Counted from the stretch's first letter, positions 26,292 through 35,473 are shown. The stretch: DNA of 63,423 nt from Paenibacillus camerounensis (GCF_000723885.1 NZ_CCDG010000013.1:1-63423), one strand, 5' to 3'. A program made the numbers and translations. The notes: generated by a model from the letters alone, not told the origin.

Positions 26292-27431
26292 TTAGCCGCG
26301 AATTTCTTCCAGCAGTGCCATAATCGTCTCTTCTTCTACCGGCACTGAGTAAGCACCATCCGCAAACGTCTTCATCGCTCCGATCCCGTCCTGAAAAACA
26401 AAGCGGATCCGCCCGCTGCGCACCTTCTTGTCCGTGTACATTTTGTCAACCAGCATTCGGTTTGTAATGGAGGCCGGAATCTCTGCCGGCAGACCGGCCT
26501 GCTGCAGCAGGCTCACAACCCGTTCCGCTTCCCCGTCCGTCATATAACCCAGCTTCACTCCAAGCCGCGCCTGTATAACCAGTCCTACGGAGACGGCTTC
26601 ACCGTGCAGCAGCTCATAACCGCTGACCGCCTCCAGTGCCCGTCCGGCTGTATGGCCGAGGTTCAATATCTGCCGCAGATTGCTCTCATGCTCATCCTGC
26701 TGGACCACCTCATATTTGATCCGGCAATTGTGCAGGGCAATCTGTTCACAGGTCTCAGGATCAAGGATCAGCTCACCGTCAGGCGATACTACCTTACCGA
26801 TGTTATCCTCCAGATAACGGAAAAATTCCGCGTCCGCCAGACAGGCATGCTTAATGGTCTCTGCCAGGCCGCTGCAGAACTCTCGGACCGGAAGTGTACG
26901 CCAGGCGGCCAGATCAATATATACCTTGCGCGGCTGATGAAATACGCCGATCAGGTTGGTGGAGACCGGCGTGTTCACTCCGGTTTTACCGCCGACAGAG
27001 GCATCCGCTGCCCCCAGCAGTGTCGTTGCATAGTTCAGGCTCGGCACCCCGCGCCCGAATGTTCCGGCCAGGAAGCCGGCCAGATCGGTAACTGCCCCGC
27101 CGCCGACGGCGATAATGCAGCAGTCCCGCCCGTAGGAGCGGCTCAGCAGCTCATCTTCGAGCCGCGCTTTGGTCTCACGGGTCTTCGATTTCTCGCCGGA
27201 CGGGAAGGAGAACAGCTCTGCCGCAAAGCCGTTCTGCAGCAGAAGCTCCAGCAGCGGACGCCCGTAAAGCGGCTCTACCGAGGAGTCCGTAATTACAGCA
27301 AATTTACTGGCACCGGGAACAAGCCCCTGCTGCAGGTCACGGATCAGTGACGGAAACAGCATTTCGCCGATTTCGATCGTATAGGAGTGATCGACTACCT
27401 TTTTTAGTTCAACGTGAAAGCTTTGAGACAT
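26292..27431 (-). CDS. 3-dehydroquinate synthase-family sugar-phosphate cyclase
   Basis: 379 residues from the ATG at 27431, behind AGAGGT; a longer frame exists but would start inside the upstream gene region without a ribosome site. Family landmarks: GGGAVTDLAGFLAGTFGRG (NAD binding), GGKTGVN, NLIGVFHQP, GLAETIKHACLAD, and metal-ligand motifs NLGHTAGRALE and HGEAVSVG. AroB converts DAHP to 3-dehydroquinate; relatives make 2-deoxy-scyllo-inosose or valiolones. The gene is not in a shikimate operon but follows an APH-type kinase and a GNAT gene on the same strand. It could be a second AroB or a specialised cyclase; sequence reading alone does not decide. Confidence 0.8.
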   Translation of the reverse strand: MSQSFHVELKKVVDHSYTIEIGEMLFPSLIRDLQQGLVPGASKFAVITDSSVEPLYGRPLLELLLQNGFAAELFSFPSGEKSKTRETKARLEDELLSRSYGRDCCIIAVGGGAVTDLAGFLAGTFGRGVPSLNYATTLLGAADASVGGKTGVNTPVSTNLIGVFHQPRKVYIDLAAWRTLPVREFCSGLAETIKHACLADAEFFRYLEDNIGKVVSPDGELILDPETCEQIALHNCRIKYEVVQQDEHESNLRQILNLGHTAGRALEAVSGYELLHGEAVSVGLVIQARLGVKLGYMTDGEAERVVSLLQQAGLPAEIPASITNRMLVDKMYTDKKVRSGRIRFVFQDGIGAMKTFADGAYSVPVEEETIMALLEEIRG

Positions 27432-27471
27432 CACTGAAGACCTCTTTTCTTCATGCCGGAGCATTAGATAT

Positions 27472-28461
27472 TTAGAACCCTTGTCCACTGTACAACGGAT
27501 CGGTCACCATTCTCATATATTTGACCAGATCGGCCCTCGCCTGCCCGTTCTCCTGCCATACTCCCAGGTTCCAGCACATGAAGCGGAGGCCCAGATAACG
27601 GGAGGCTGTCCGGAACAGTCCGGCGAATTCCTGCTGCGGAATATCACACCCGAGAACACCAAGATACCTCCGGTATTCCTCTGCCTGCTGAAGAGTCCCG
27701 CAGCGCATGGGAATGTCCATGAACAGCGAGCCATAACGCGCCTCTTCCCAGTCAATGAAATAGACATCCCTGTTATCCTTCACCAGAACATTGCCCGGAT
27801 TAAGATCATTATGGATCATCGTAAAGGTGTGAGCGGCACAAACTACCGGCATCATATCCTCTACAATCCGTCCTGCTATTTCCTCAATTGCTGACAGAGT
27901 CTCCCGCCCGAATGTATCGGTAAAAGCAGCATTCTGCCTGGCATGCTCCCAGGATATTCTCCAGCTAGTATTAATAACCTCCGCCAGATAAGCTTCATCC
28001 ACCCTGGGCAGCCATGGCAGGTCGCATATACATCCCAGATTCACATAATGAATGTAGGCCAGCGCCTCCGTCTCCTTCTGCTGAAGAGCAGACATATCCA
28101 GTCTGCTGTAATCTGTCCGGCCGTCCACATCCTCAATGCACAGCAGGCTGCGGCCTTCATATAACGGCTGGCCTGAGAGGCTGAACGGAACCTTGGCTCC
28201 CTGTGAGAACAGGCGTGAGAGTGCCGAACGTTCTGCAAATGTGGCCTGCTTGGTTACCAGATAAATTTCCTCTTGTTCACTGCTGCCCTTTGTTCCTGTT
28301 CCATACTGCAGCCGTACCCGGTTACGCATCAGTTCAACAGCCCGGCAGCCCGGATTCATGGGTATATTCTCTATACCCAGCACCTCGGCTTCAGGCGAAA
28401 TGAAGCAATAGACGGTATCCTTGATCAGGTCAATCCTTCTGCTGCTATCGATCAGTTCCAT
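27472..28461 (-). CDS. Aminoglycoside phosphotransferase (APH)-fold kinase
   Basis: 329 residues from the ATG at 28461 (AAGGATG ribosome site). The kinase catalytic loop HNDLNPGNVLV and the metal-binding FIDWEEA are in the expected order and spacing of APH/choline-kinase-like enzymes, which phosphorylate small hydroxylated or amino compounds. The N-terminal lobe is the usual beta sheet. It is soluble. It lies 31 bp after the GNAT gene and 40 bp before the cyclase gene, so the three probably form one transcript. The substrate cannot be told; resistance, metabolite and CotS-like spore roles are all possible. Confidence 0.75.
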   Translation of the reverse strand: MELIDSSRRIDLIKDTVYCFISPEAEVLGIENIPMNPGCRAVELMRNRVRLQYGTGTKGSSEQEEIYLVTKQATFAERSALSRLFSQGAKVPFSLSGQPLYEGRSLLCIEDVDGRTDYSRLDMSALQQKETEALAYIHYVNLGCICDLPWLPRVDEAYLAEVINTSWRISWEHARQNAAFTDTFGRETLSAIEEIAGRIVEDMMPVVCAAHTFTMIHNDLNPGNVLVKDNRDVYFIDWEEARYGSLFMDIPMRCGTLQQAEEYRRYLGVLGCDIPQQEFAGLFRTASRYLGLRFMCWNLGVWQENGQARADLVKYMRMVTDPLYSGQGF

Positions 28462-28492
28462 ATGGCAATCATCCTTAATTGTTATGTACTTA

Positions 28493-29338
28493 TTACTGCT
28501 CCTGACGGCGGTAGGTATGTTCCGCAAAGCTTGCTATCCTTATAAACTGATTCTGCTCATAGAATCGAAAAGCACCCTCATTACTGGCAGCTACCCGCAG
28601 ATAAATATGTCCGGTGTCCGGCTGTTTCAGCATACTGCTTATGCAGCGGCTCAGTATAAATGTTCCGTACCCTCTGTTCTGCAACTGCGGTGCTACTACA
28701 AGATCACGGATAAAATTCCATTCTGTAATGTATGCACCCGCCAATCTGTCCTGAAGCCAAAATGACCGGATCTGGCCTGCGGCTTCGTATGCTTCAAGCC
28801 TCTGTCCAAACCATTGCGCTTGCCTGTGGTATCCGCCCGTCTCCCAGCCGTTATCCATACAAAGCTGCTCATAAGCTGTATCGAATAAAATAATAAAGGA
28901 ACCCAGCATCTCCGGTATATAACCCTGCTCACGGAGTAGCAGGCTGTCAGCCTGATCCGGCAGTCCGCCCATATACTGCAGCTGATAGCCCTCCAAATCA
29001 GACACAAAGCCAAGCTTCCTTACGAACTCTATAATTTCCGTGTTGATTCCATATACATTAAAGCAGATTTCCCGTTGATTACCCGGTTCCAGATAGGGAG
29101 AAATTCTATCATCTATTAAATTCAGCAGTACGCCAGGTTCCCCGCACTGGCTGAATGCAGCGTAGGCTATCACACAACCGGCATCTTCCGCCAGACACAG
29201 CACTCCCCGGTTACTCCCGGATTCCCCGTAATACAGCACTGTAACTTCATTACGTTCAAAAGCGGACTGCACATACTCCAACGCCCCTTTAGAAATCAGT
29301 GAAATCAGCTGTAAAATCCGGTCATTACGCTCCTCCAT
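28493..29338 (-). CDS. GNAT-family N-acetyltransferase
   Basis: 281 residues. The C-terminal half carries the acetyl-CoA motif VVAPQLQNRGYGTFIL followed by AASNEGAFRFYEQNQF, the classic GNAT motif A and B pattern. The N-terminal half looks like a second, degenerate GNAT fold, giving a length typical of tandem GNAT proteins. ATG follows GGAGGGG with a long 12-base spacing. First gene of the three-gene GNAT / APH kinase / cyclase group on the minus strand. The substrate is unknown. Confidence 0.75.
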   Translation of the reverse strand: MEERNDRILQLISLISKGALEYVQSAFERNEVTVLYYGESGSNRGVLCLAEDAGCVIAYAAFSQCGEPGVLLNLIDDRISPYLEPGNQREICFNVYGINTEIIEFVRKLGFVSDLEGYQLQYMGGLPDQADSLLLREQGYIPEMLGSFIILFDTAYEQLCMDNGWETGGYHRQAQWFGQRLEAYEAAGQIRSFWLQDRLAGAYITEWNFIRDLVVAPQLQNRGYGTFILSRCISSMLKQPDTGHIYLRVAASNEGAFRFYEQNQFIRIASFAEHTYRRQEQ

Positions 29339-29387
29339 TATTCATGAACCCCTCCACTTAACTTATAAGCTGACTCCCAGTACCCTC

Positions 29388-29672
29388 TCAGTTCCCTTTG
29401 CGGATTATCGTCCGGAAGACGAACTTAGGCAGCGCCGCCTGTCTGCGCCAGCGAGACTTCTGGCCTTTGGCGACAGGTGCAAAAAGCAGCCGGTGGGCCC
29501 ACTCCAGATTGAGCTTTTTCCAGATAACGGGAGCTGGCTTAACCTTTCCCGAGATAACGTCCAGGCTGCCGCCAACTCCGAACGCAAGCCTTACTCCGCC
29601 TAGCTCATGACGATGCTTATGCAGCCACTTATCAGAATAAGGCACACCCAGTATTGAAACGTAACGGCTCAT
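29388..29672 (-). pseudogene. Fragment of a WecG/TagA/CpsF-type glycosyltransferase
   Basis: Only 94 residues. They match the C-terminal end of the family: LGVPYSDKWLHKHR corresponds to the G.P.QE.W...H segment, then GVGGSLDVISG, then LEWAHRLL, and a basic tail. Intact members have about 240 residues, so the N-terminal nucleotide-sugar-binding half is missing. Upstream, the NUDIX gene ends 3 bases away, so the lost part is not hidden nearby. Probably a deletion remnant; a functional truncated product is possible but unlikely. Confidence 0.7.
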
Positions 29673-29675
29673 AGA

Positions 29676-30185
29676 TTAATAGCCCTCCCAGTCTTCCAGT
29701 ACACTCCAGCTCACCACAGGCTCTCCCTGCATCGAGTGCATCGTACCGGTATAAATGTAATCATTATGTATTCCTGATTCAAAATAGTGCTGCAGCACCG
29801 CGCGTGTTGACGCCGTGACCTGGAAGCCGCCAAGCTTACCGGCTTCCAGCCACAGCAGTTCCCCTTCTTCACCGGCAGCCAGCGGGCTTCCGGATGCAAC
29901 AATGCCCATAAAGATGTACTGTACAGTAATTTCCTGTCCGGCCCTAAGCCGGTATATCATGTAGCGGAGCGTCAAGCCGCCGATATTCTGCCCGGTAAGT
30001 CCTGTTTCCTCAATAATCTCACGCAGACAGGCAGTCCGGGGATCGTTATGTTCCCCGTCCTCAATGTGGCCCCCAACGGGAACCAGATGCCCGCCGAGAA
30101 AACGGCTGCCGGTCTTTTTTTGCAGAAACAGCACATCCTGAGCTTCATTGAATAAAAAAGCTACCGCCATCTGCCTAAGCCGCAT
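29676..30185 (-). CDS. NUDIX hydrolase
   Basis: 169 residues. A Nudix box is present: GGHIEDGE followed by REIIEETGL. Between the two halves there are nine residues instead of the usual seven, a two-residue insertion. NUDIX enzymes hydrolyse nucleoside diphosphates linked to another group. The protein is soluble. The start ATG follows GGAG at 30185; a second Met five codons later is possible. The substrate is not predictable. Confidence 0.8.
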   Translation of the reverse strand: MRLRQMAVAFLFNEAQDVLFLQKKTGSRFLGGHLVPVGGHIEDGEHNDPRTACLREIIEETGLTGQNIGGLTLRYMIYRLRAGQEITVQYIFMGIVASGSPLAAGEEGELLWLEAGKLGGFQVTASTRAVLQHYFESGIHNDYIYTGTMHSMQGEPVVSWSVLEDWEGY

Positions 30186-30338
30186 ATCTAGATCACTCCA
30201 GCTCCCGGATACAAAAACACAGGAAAATTATACCACGGTCTCTCATTGCGGATAAACCAAAAAAGCCATATGCAGGAAAAGTATTCCTGGCGGTTGAATA
30301 GAAAGCAGAGGCTTAATTTCTAATGGGGGTTTGTTAAC

Positions 30339-31040
30339 ATGCTGATTAATGTGCTCGACAAGGGGTATGTCCGGCTGGTCAATCATATGGGCAGTGATCT
30401 GACTGTGGTGAATGCAGCCCGGGTTTCTTATGCCAAACAATCGGAGGAGCTTAGCGAAAAGGATATCCGGCTGATCCGGTTTCTGGCCCGGGAAGGCCAT
30501 ACCTCACCATTCAGACATGCTGTCATCCAGTTCGAAATCTATGCGCCGCTGATGGTCGCCAGACAGTGGTGGAAATATGTTGTGGGTTCTGCCCATTATG
30601 AGGGTACCGGTGACAGCCTGGAGGCCTGGAATGAATCCAGCCGCCGGTATATTACGGAGGAGCCGGCCTTTTATCTGCCTTCGGGCGGTGAGTGGCGGAG
30701 TGCGCCGGAGAATTCCAAGCAGGGCAGCGGGAGTCTGATTGCCTGGGAGCTTGGGGAGAAATATACGAAAGAGCTGATGGATTACACTGAGCTGGGTATG
30801 CAAAAATACGAAGCCGCCCTCGCGGATGGAATCTGTGCAGAGCAGGCACGCCTGTTTCTTCCGGCCTACGGGTTATATGTCCGCTGGTACTGGACGGCAT
30901 CGCTGCAATCCGCCGCCCACTTCCTGCAGCAGCGGCTGGAGCATGATGCCCAGAAGGAGATTCAGGATTATGCCAAAGCCATTCTCAGCATGGTAAAAAC
31001 GTTATTCCCGGTTACTGCGGATGAGCTTCTGTCAAGCTGA
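30339..31040 (+). CDS. thyX: FAD-dependent thymidylate synthase ThyX
   Basis: 233 residues. ThyX landmarks: RHAVIQFEIYAPLMVARQWW, then the NESSRRY segment near residue 100, and the C-terminal QQRLEHDAQKEIQDYA segment. ThyX makes dTMP from dUMP using methylene-tetrahydrofolate with FAD and NAD(P)H, an alternative to ThyA. ATG follows a GGGGG site. Its last 9 bases overlap the end of the convergent MerR gene at 31032. Confidence 0.95.
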   Translation: MLINVLDKGYVRLVNHMGSDLTVVNAARVSYAKQSEELSEKDIRLIRFLAREGHTSPFRHAVIQFEIYAPLMVARQWWKYVVGSAHYEGTGDSLEAWNESSRRYITEEPAFYLPSGGEWRSAPENSKQGSGSLIAWELGEKYTKELMDYTELGMQKYEAALADGICAEQARLFLPAYGLYVRWYWTASLQSAAHFLQQRLEHDAQKEIQDYAKAILSMVKTLFPVTADELLSS

Positions 31041-31436
31041 CTGCTCCTTATGCTCTGTGCGAAAAGATTGTAAATAATCACGGATCTCATCCTGCGGTGT
31101 TTCCAGCAAGCCGGCAAGCATCTGCTGTATCGCCTGCATCGCTGCTACCCGCTCATCAATTTCCGAGATTTTATTCCGGACCCGCGCTTTCAGCGATTCG
31201 GCATCCATCTCTGAACCGAGCATCTGCAGCACCTCCCGGATTTCCTTCAGCGAATAACCGAGAGATTTGGTGTCCTTTATGAACTTCAGCTTCACCAGAT
31301 AATCTTCTGAGTATATCCGGTAACCGTTCGCTACCCGCCCGGGGGCAGGCAGAATGCCACTTTCTTCATAGTAGCGGAGGGTTGCCATACTTACTCCTGT
31401 TCGTTTTGCCAGTTCCCCGCGGGTCATCCCTTTCAT
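31032..31436 (-). CDS. MerR-family transcriptional regulator
   Basis: 134 residues. An N-terminal winged helix of MerR type (MTRGELAKRTGVSMATLRYYEESGILP, GYRIYSEDYLVKLKFI) is followed by a coiled-coil dimerisation helix (about 75-125). No Cys-rich effector site is seen, so a metal sensor is unlikely. AGGAGG precedes the ATG and lies at the end of a decayed acetylhydrolase gene. It probably once controlled that gene or its neighbour. Confidence 0.9.
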   Translation of the reverse strand: MKGMTRGELAKRTGVSMATLRYYEESGILPAPGRVANGYRIYSEDYLVKLKFIKDTKSLGYSLKEIREVLQMLGSEMDAESLKARVRNKISEIDERVAAMQAIQQMLAGLLETPQDEIRDYLQSFRTEHKEQSA

Positions 31437-31447
31437 AGCCGCTCCTC

Positions 31448-31600
31448 CTAAAAATCTCTTTTTTGCGTATAGGCCTGGTCGAATTTCACCTCCGGAAAAC
31501 GCTGCGAAGGCCCTTCCAGCAGACGCCGCGGCTCCCCTTTTAAATACTGGTCAAAGAAGGCTGTTACATAGGAGCTTGTAATATCCACAACCTGTATCAT
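31448..31600 (-). pseudogene. C-terminal remnant of an acetylhydrolase (alpha/beta hydrolase)
   Basis: An open frame of 50 residues ends at TAG 31448-31450. The text SSYVTAFFDQYLKGEPRRLL and PSQRFPEVKFDQAY looks like the extreme C-terminus of secreted platelet-activating-factor acetylhydrolase-like enzymes, after the catalytic His. No catalytic residues or upstream part remain; beyond 31600 lies a terminator of the next gene. The MerR ribosome site overlaps the end. Confidence 0.6.
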
Positions 31601-31611
31601 TCATATCTCTA

Positions 31612-31652
31612 TAAAAAGAAAACACTCCTGCACCGGACCGCAGGAGTGTATA
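31612..31652 (-). terminator. Terminator after the P-loop kinase gene
   Basis: ACACTCCTGC and GCAGGAGTGT form a 10-bp perfect stem around an 8-base loop. On the minus strand it is followed by TTTTCTTTTT. It lies about 35 bp beyond the stop codon at 31688. Confidence 0.85.
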
Positions 31653-31687
31653 TTCATAGAATGAAACCCGGAAATGCTCAGCAACAA

Positions 31688-32344
31688 TTATAAAACCAGC
31701 TTCTCCACAAACCCGCCGACGCGCTCCGTGTATTCAGCCCACCGGAAATCCTTATTCTCAATAATCAGCTTTGGAATATCCCATGCGTCCACCACTGACC
31801 GGACGAACGCCTGGCTGCCGCCCCATAATGCTGCCGCCTCCCGGAAATCCTCATCCGTATGCAGCGAGACGGGCCCCCATTCATTGCCGCGCACGCTGCA
31901 GATAAACCGCCACTGGGCCTCCACATCCAGCTGGTAAATATAGATCAGCACCGGGTTCAGCGCAGCCAATATCTCCTGCAGCGACGAGGTTAGCTTCATC
32001 AGAATAGCTAAGGGCATCCCCATATGGTGAGCATAGCTGATAGCATCCTGAAACAGCACACTTTCAATAATCGTTACTTCATCACCGCTTCCAAGCCGCT
32101 CCTCTACAAATCTCCGGAACACAGCTTCAAGCTGTGTTGTGAATATCTCCGCCTGCTCCTCATCCGCCAGGGAGGTGAATTCATACCCGCGTATAAACAG
32201 CGGATGGTTCTCCTCCAGCTCCAAAATGCACCTGCCGGCCACTCCCCGGGACGTCAGCAGCTCTGCAACGGGAGAGGCACAGGTTGTTTTACCGGAGCCC
32301 GGCATGCCGTCGATGATGATTAACCGTCTAGAACGGCTTGTCAT
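31688..32344 (-). CDS. P-loop kinase-like protein
   Basis: 218 residues from ATG 32344, which follows AGAGGTG; an upstream GTG is less well placed. Walker A GMPGSGKTT is at about residues 10-18 and a hydrophobic strand with Glu (VTIIESVLFQD) near 90 may serve as Walker B. The size and order resemble thymidylate-kinase-like or small-molecule kinases. It overlaps the end of the GNAT gene by 17 bases, so the two are co-translated. Substrate unknown. Confidence 0.7.
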   Translation of the reverse strand: MTSRSRRLIIIDGMPGSGKTTCASPVAELLTSRGVAGRCILELEENHPLFIRGYEFTSLADEEQAEIFTTQLEAVFRRFVEERLGSGDEVTIIESVLFQDAISYAHHMGMPLAILMKLTSSLQEILAALNPVLIYIYQLDVEAQWRFICSVRGNEWGPVSLHTDEDFREAAALWGGSQAFVRSVVDAWDIPKLIIENKDFRWAEYTERVGGFVEKLVL

Positions 32345-32915
32345 TGTGAACACCTCTTGTCATCGTTTCTCTGGTCAGCACGTACATCTCTTCTCCGTTA
32401 CAGTCCGCGTAATCTTCAGTCAGTCCTTCGAGCACACGGTCCAATGTGAAGCCGAGTCTGCCAAGAATCTTAATAGAAGCCGTATTCCGCGGGTCAGCCT
32501 TGGCGTATAACCGGTCCAGCCCGATTACCCCGAAAGCATATTCCGCCATAGCCGCGGCCGCCTCAGCAGCATACCCCCGGCCCCAATACTCCCTTCCGAA
32601 CAGATAGTACAGCTCTTTGTCAGGCGGGCTGAAATCGAGTGTGCCTGCACCGCACCAGCCGATGAATGCACCGGATTCTTTTAACCGGATGGCGAACGAA
32701 TATTTAAAAGCTTCATCAAACGGTGTATTGTAGCTGCTGATCAGCCAGTCAAAAACCCCTTGGTACTCCTCAGCGGAAAAGACATCCATATGCATATACG
32801 TAAGCACTTCCGGGTCCTGCATCAGCTCGAACGATTCCTGCAGATCGCTTTGGATATATGGGCGGATAAGCAGGCGTTCCGTTTCCAGGCGCATTACGGC
32901 TAAAGCCTCTATCAT
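32328..32915 (-). CDS. RimJ/RimL-type GNAT acetyltransferase
   Basis: 195 residues from ATG 32915, seven bases after GGGAGGA; an ATG two codons earlier is too close to that site. ETERLLIRPYIQSDL at the start and EYWGRGYAAEAAAAMAEYAF (acetyl-CoA motif), then ADPRNTASIKILGRLGF, are the standard pattern of ribosomal-protein-alanine acetyltransferase-like GNATs. The substrate may be a protein N-terminus or a small molecule. Its end overlaps the kinase gene start. Confidence 0.85.
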   Translation of the reverse strand: MIEALAVMRLETERLLIRPYIQSDLQESFELMQDPEVLTYMHMDVFSAEEYQGVFDWLISSYNTPFDEAFKYSFAIRLKESGAFIGWCGAGTLDFSPPDKELYYLFGREYWGRGYAAEAAAAMAEYAFGVIGLDRLYAKADPRNTASIKILGRLGFTLDRVLEGLTEDYADCNGEEMYVLTRETMTRGVHNDKPF

Positions 32916-33037
32916 GGCCATTCCTCCCGTTTCTTTCAGGCAATATGAGCTAAGCATAATCCGGTTCGCCGGCAGGTGCCAATGTAGAGTTTGATTTTAA
33001 CCGAGTTTACCCGCTGCTTATAACAGTCGGAGGCTAC

Positions 33038-35473
33038 TTAATCAAGAGTCACCGCGTCATATAAGGCTTCATCGATCCCCTCAATAAAAGGCGTCCAGTC
33101 CCCGGACGAATAGAGCATCAATTGATGCATCGCACGCGTACATGCTGTATAAAAAAGCTTCCGCTCACTCTCCCGCCGGTACGTCTGCGCAGAAGCATCA
33201 TAGATCAGCACGGCGTCGAATTCGACACCTTTGGCGAGGTAGGCGGGGAGGACCAGAATTCCTTGTTCAAAAGTGAGCGTATCCTTCGTAACCAGCCGCA
33301 GTCCTTCAGCGCCAAGTGATGAGAGTGCCTCATAGGCTTCGCGGCTTTCACCTGCTGTTTTGGTAATAACTGCGATGGAATCGAGGCCTTCCGCCCGGAG
33401 CGCAGCTATATCCTGCATCATCCGTACCTCCCGCTTTCCGCCGCTGCCTGTTCGGGTAAGACATGGCTTCCTGCCGCCCCGGTCGAACGGGACAATTCCC
33501 GCCTCCGGCAGCAGCGATTTCGTAAACTCTACAATCTGGCGGGTGGAACGGTAGCTCCGTACAAGCATTATCAGCGAGGTCTCTTCTTCGCCATAAAGCC
33601 CTGTTAGAGACGGCCCTGCTTCCGCCAGATTCGTCGCCTGCGGAGATATCGCCTGCCCGAAGTCGCCGAGCACGGTCATCCGCGCCCTTGGAAACAGCTG
33701 CTTCAGAAAAGCATATTGGAACGGAGAGTAATCCTGGCCTTCATCTATAAAGAGATGTCTGACAATTGTGTTCGTCCGCGTTCCTTCAATGAGCTCCTTC
33801 AGATACAGAAACGGAGTTGCATCCTCATAGAAAAGCTCAAGCCGCGCCAGCTTCTCCTGCGTCTGCCCGCATATTTCCGTCCACAGCTCCGGCACAGCAG
33901 CAGTCCCCGTCATCTGCCGGTAAGCCTCCGCATCCTCCGCAAACAGCTGGCTGTAAAGTCCGGTTACATCTATAAATTTCAGGCGTCTGACCTCCCGCCG
34001 CAGCGGCTTGAAGCTCTCCTTCACAATCAGCCGCAGCAGCAGCTCCTCCTCCTGCTCGGCGTAGTCGAATACATTCTCTTCCCCCTGCTCTTGTCCGCGC
34101 AGCTCCCCGTAGAGTTCCTCGTATTGCTCAGCGAAATCGAAGACTGCCGACTGCCGCTGTACTTTTTTGAGCAAGGTGCTGTAGGCTTCGGCATATTGCT
34201 CGGTATCGAGATAATCCAGCTCATCCCGGGCCCAGTCAGCATCCAGCTCAATGACTTCAAGCGCCGCCAGCTCCCGCAGCAGCCAATCCCGCAGCAGGGT
34301 AATGCGGTTAGCCAGACGTATAGTAGGGGCATAGCTGTAGAACTGCGATTTCATCTGTGCAGCCGTAATCAGCTCACGGTCCCGGAAGCGGATGCTGCGG
34401 AACAACATACCGTCCTGTCCCAGCCACAGCGCGTAGCTGCGGAGCGCCTGCAAAAAATCACCGGAAGCCTTATAGGTCATCCCGCTCATCCGCGCTTCAT
34501 AACCCGGTGCCGCCCCCGGACTCATCGCATATTCGATCTGCGCGAACGGGTCCTCCAGCTTGAACTCCGCCCCAAGCCAGTGCTCCAGATATTCCTGGAA
34601 GGTCGTCTGCTGCATGTTCTCTTCACCAAGCTCAGGCAGGACGGTGGATACGTAGCTGTTGAACATCGGATTCGGCGAAAAAAGCACGATCTGATCTGCC
34701 GTGATCCGGTCGCGGTGCTTATACAGCAGATAGGCTACCCGCTGCAGCGCTGCGGAGGTTTTGCCGCTGCCGGCCGCCCCCTGGACAATAAGCATGCGGC
34801 TTTTGTCATCACGGATAATCGCATTTTGCTCCTTCTGGATCGTAGCTACAATGCTCTTCATCTGTGAATCGGCACCTTTGCCGAGTACCTGCTGCAGCAG
34901 CTCATCCCCGATGGTCAGGCTTGTATCGAACACATTCTGGAGCTTGCTGCCCCGGATCTGATACTGCCGCTTCAGCGTCATCGTTCCGGCAATCTCTCCT
35001 CCCGGTGTATCGTAGCTCGCGGCACCGGGTGAATGGTCGTAATACAGGCTGGCAACGGGAGTTCGCCAGTCATAGACCAGGAAGTCCAGGCCGTCTTCAG
35101 TGGCAAAAGAGGCTACACCGATGTAGACTTGCTCATCGCCGCCCTGCCCCTCCTCCTGAAAATCAATGCGTCCGAAGTACGGGGACGGCAGCAGCCGCTT
35201 CATGCTGTTGTAACGCTGCATCCGCACCCGGTGGCTGCGCTCCCGCTCGGACAGCAGCGCCTCCTGCTGCTTGATGCTGTAGAAGGTCTCTTCGAAATCC
35301 TCGTCCGTGCTGGTATTAACGGTCACTTCCTCCCAGAACCGCTTACGGATCTCCGTTACCTGCTCCCGCAGTCCGGACACTTCCGGTTCAATTCCGGCAA
35401 TGGCTGTCTGCAGCTCCTCCGTTACCAAATCCAGCCGCTCCTGCTCCCGCTGCCAATCCTCCGCATGAATCAT
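33038..35473 (-). CDS. helD: HelD-type RNA polymerase-associated helicase-like ATPase
   Basis: 811 residues. N-terminal coiled coil (about 1-80) as in HelD, where it reaches the RNA polymerase channel; then the UvrD-type core with Walker A GAAGSGKTSAAL near 236, a helicase motif II FIDEGQDYSPFQ, motif SYRST, and a C-terminal motor domain with TRAMHQLML. HelD removes stalled or idle RNA polymerase from DNA. The ATG at 35473 is chosen over the GTG four codons earlier because the latter directly abuts the GGAG site. Monocistronic; the divergent leader of the IF-3 paralogue starts about 50 bp upstream. Confidence 0.9.
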   Translation of the reverse strand: MIHAEDWQREQERLDLVTEELQTAIAGIEPEVSGLREQVTEIRKRFWEEVTVNTSTDEDFEETFYSIKQQEALLSERERSHRVRMQRYNSMKRLLPSPYFGRIDFQEEGQGGDEQVYIGVASFATEDGLDFLVYDWRTPVASLYYDHSPGAASYDTPGGEIAGTMTLKRQYQIRGSKLQNVFDTSLTIGDELLQQVLGKGADSQMKSIVATIQKEQNAIIRDDKSRMLIVQGAAGSGKTSAALQRVAYLLYKHRDRITADQIVLFSPNPMFNSYVSTVLPELGEENMQQTTFQEYLEHWLGAEFKLEDPFAQIEYAMSPGAAPGYEARMSGMTYKASGDFLQALRSYALWLGQDGMLFRSIRFRDRELITAAQMKSQFYSYAPTIRLANRITLLRDWLLRELAALEVIELDADWARDELDYLDTEQYAEAYSTLLKKVQRQSAVFDFAEQYEELYGELRGQEQGEENVFDYAEQEEELLLRLIVKESFKPLRREVRRLKFIDVTGLYSQLFAEDAEAYRQMTGTAAVPELWTEICGQTQEKLARLELFYEDATPFLYLKELIEGTRTNTIVRHLFIDEGQDYSPFQYAFLKQLFPRARMTVLGDFGQAISPQATNLAEAGPSLTGLYGEEETSLIMLVRSYRSTRQIVEFTKSLLPEAGIVPFDRGGRKPCLTRTGSGGKREVRMMQDIAALRAEGLDSIAVITKTAGESREAYEALSSLGAEGLRLVTKDTLTFEQGILVLPAYLAKGVEFDAVLIYDASAQTYRRESERKLFYTACTRAMHQLMLYSSGDWTPFIEGIDEALYDAVTLD

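Noticed and set aside
27472..28461. A dedicated aminoglycoside-resistance gene
   Set aside because: The APH fold covers many kinases, and no substrate-specific residues can be recognised by eye.
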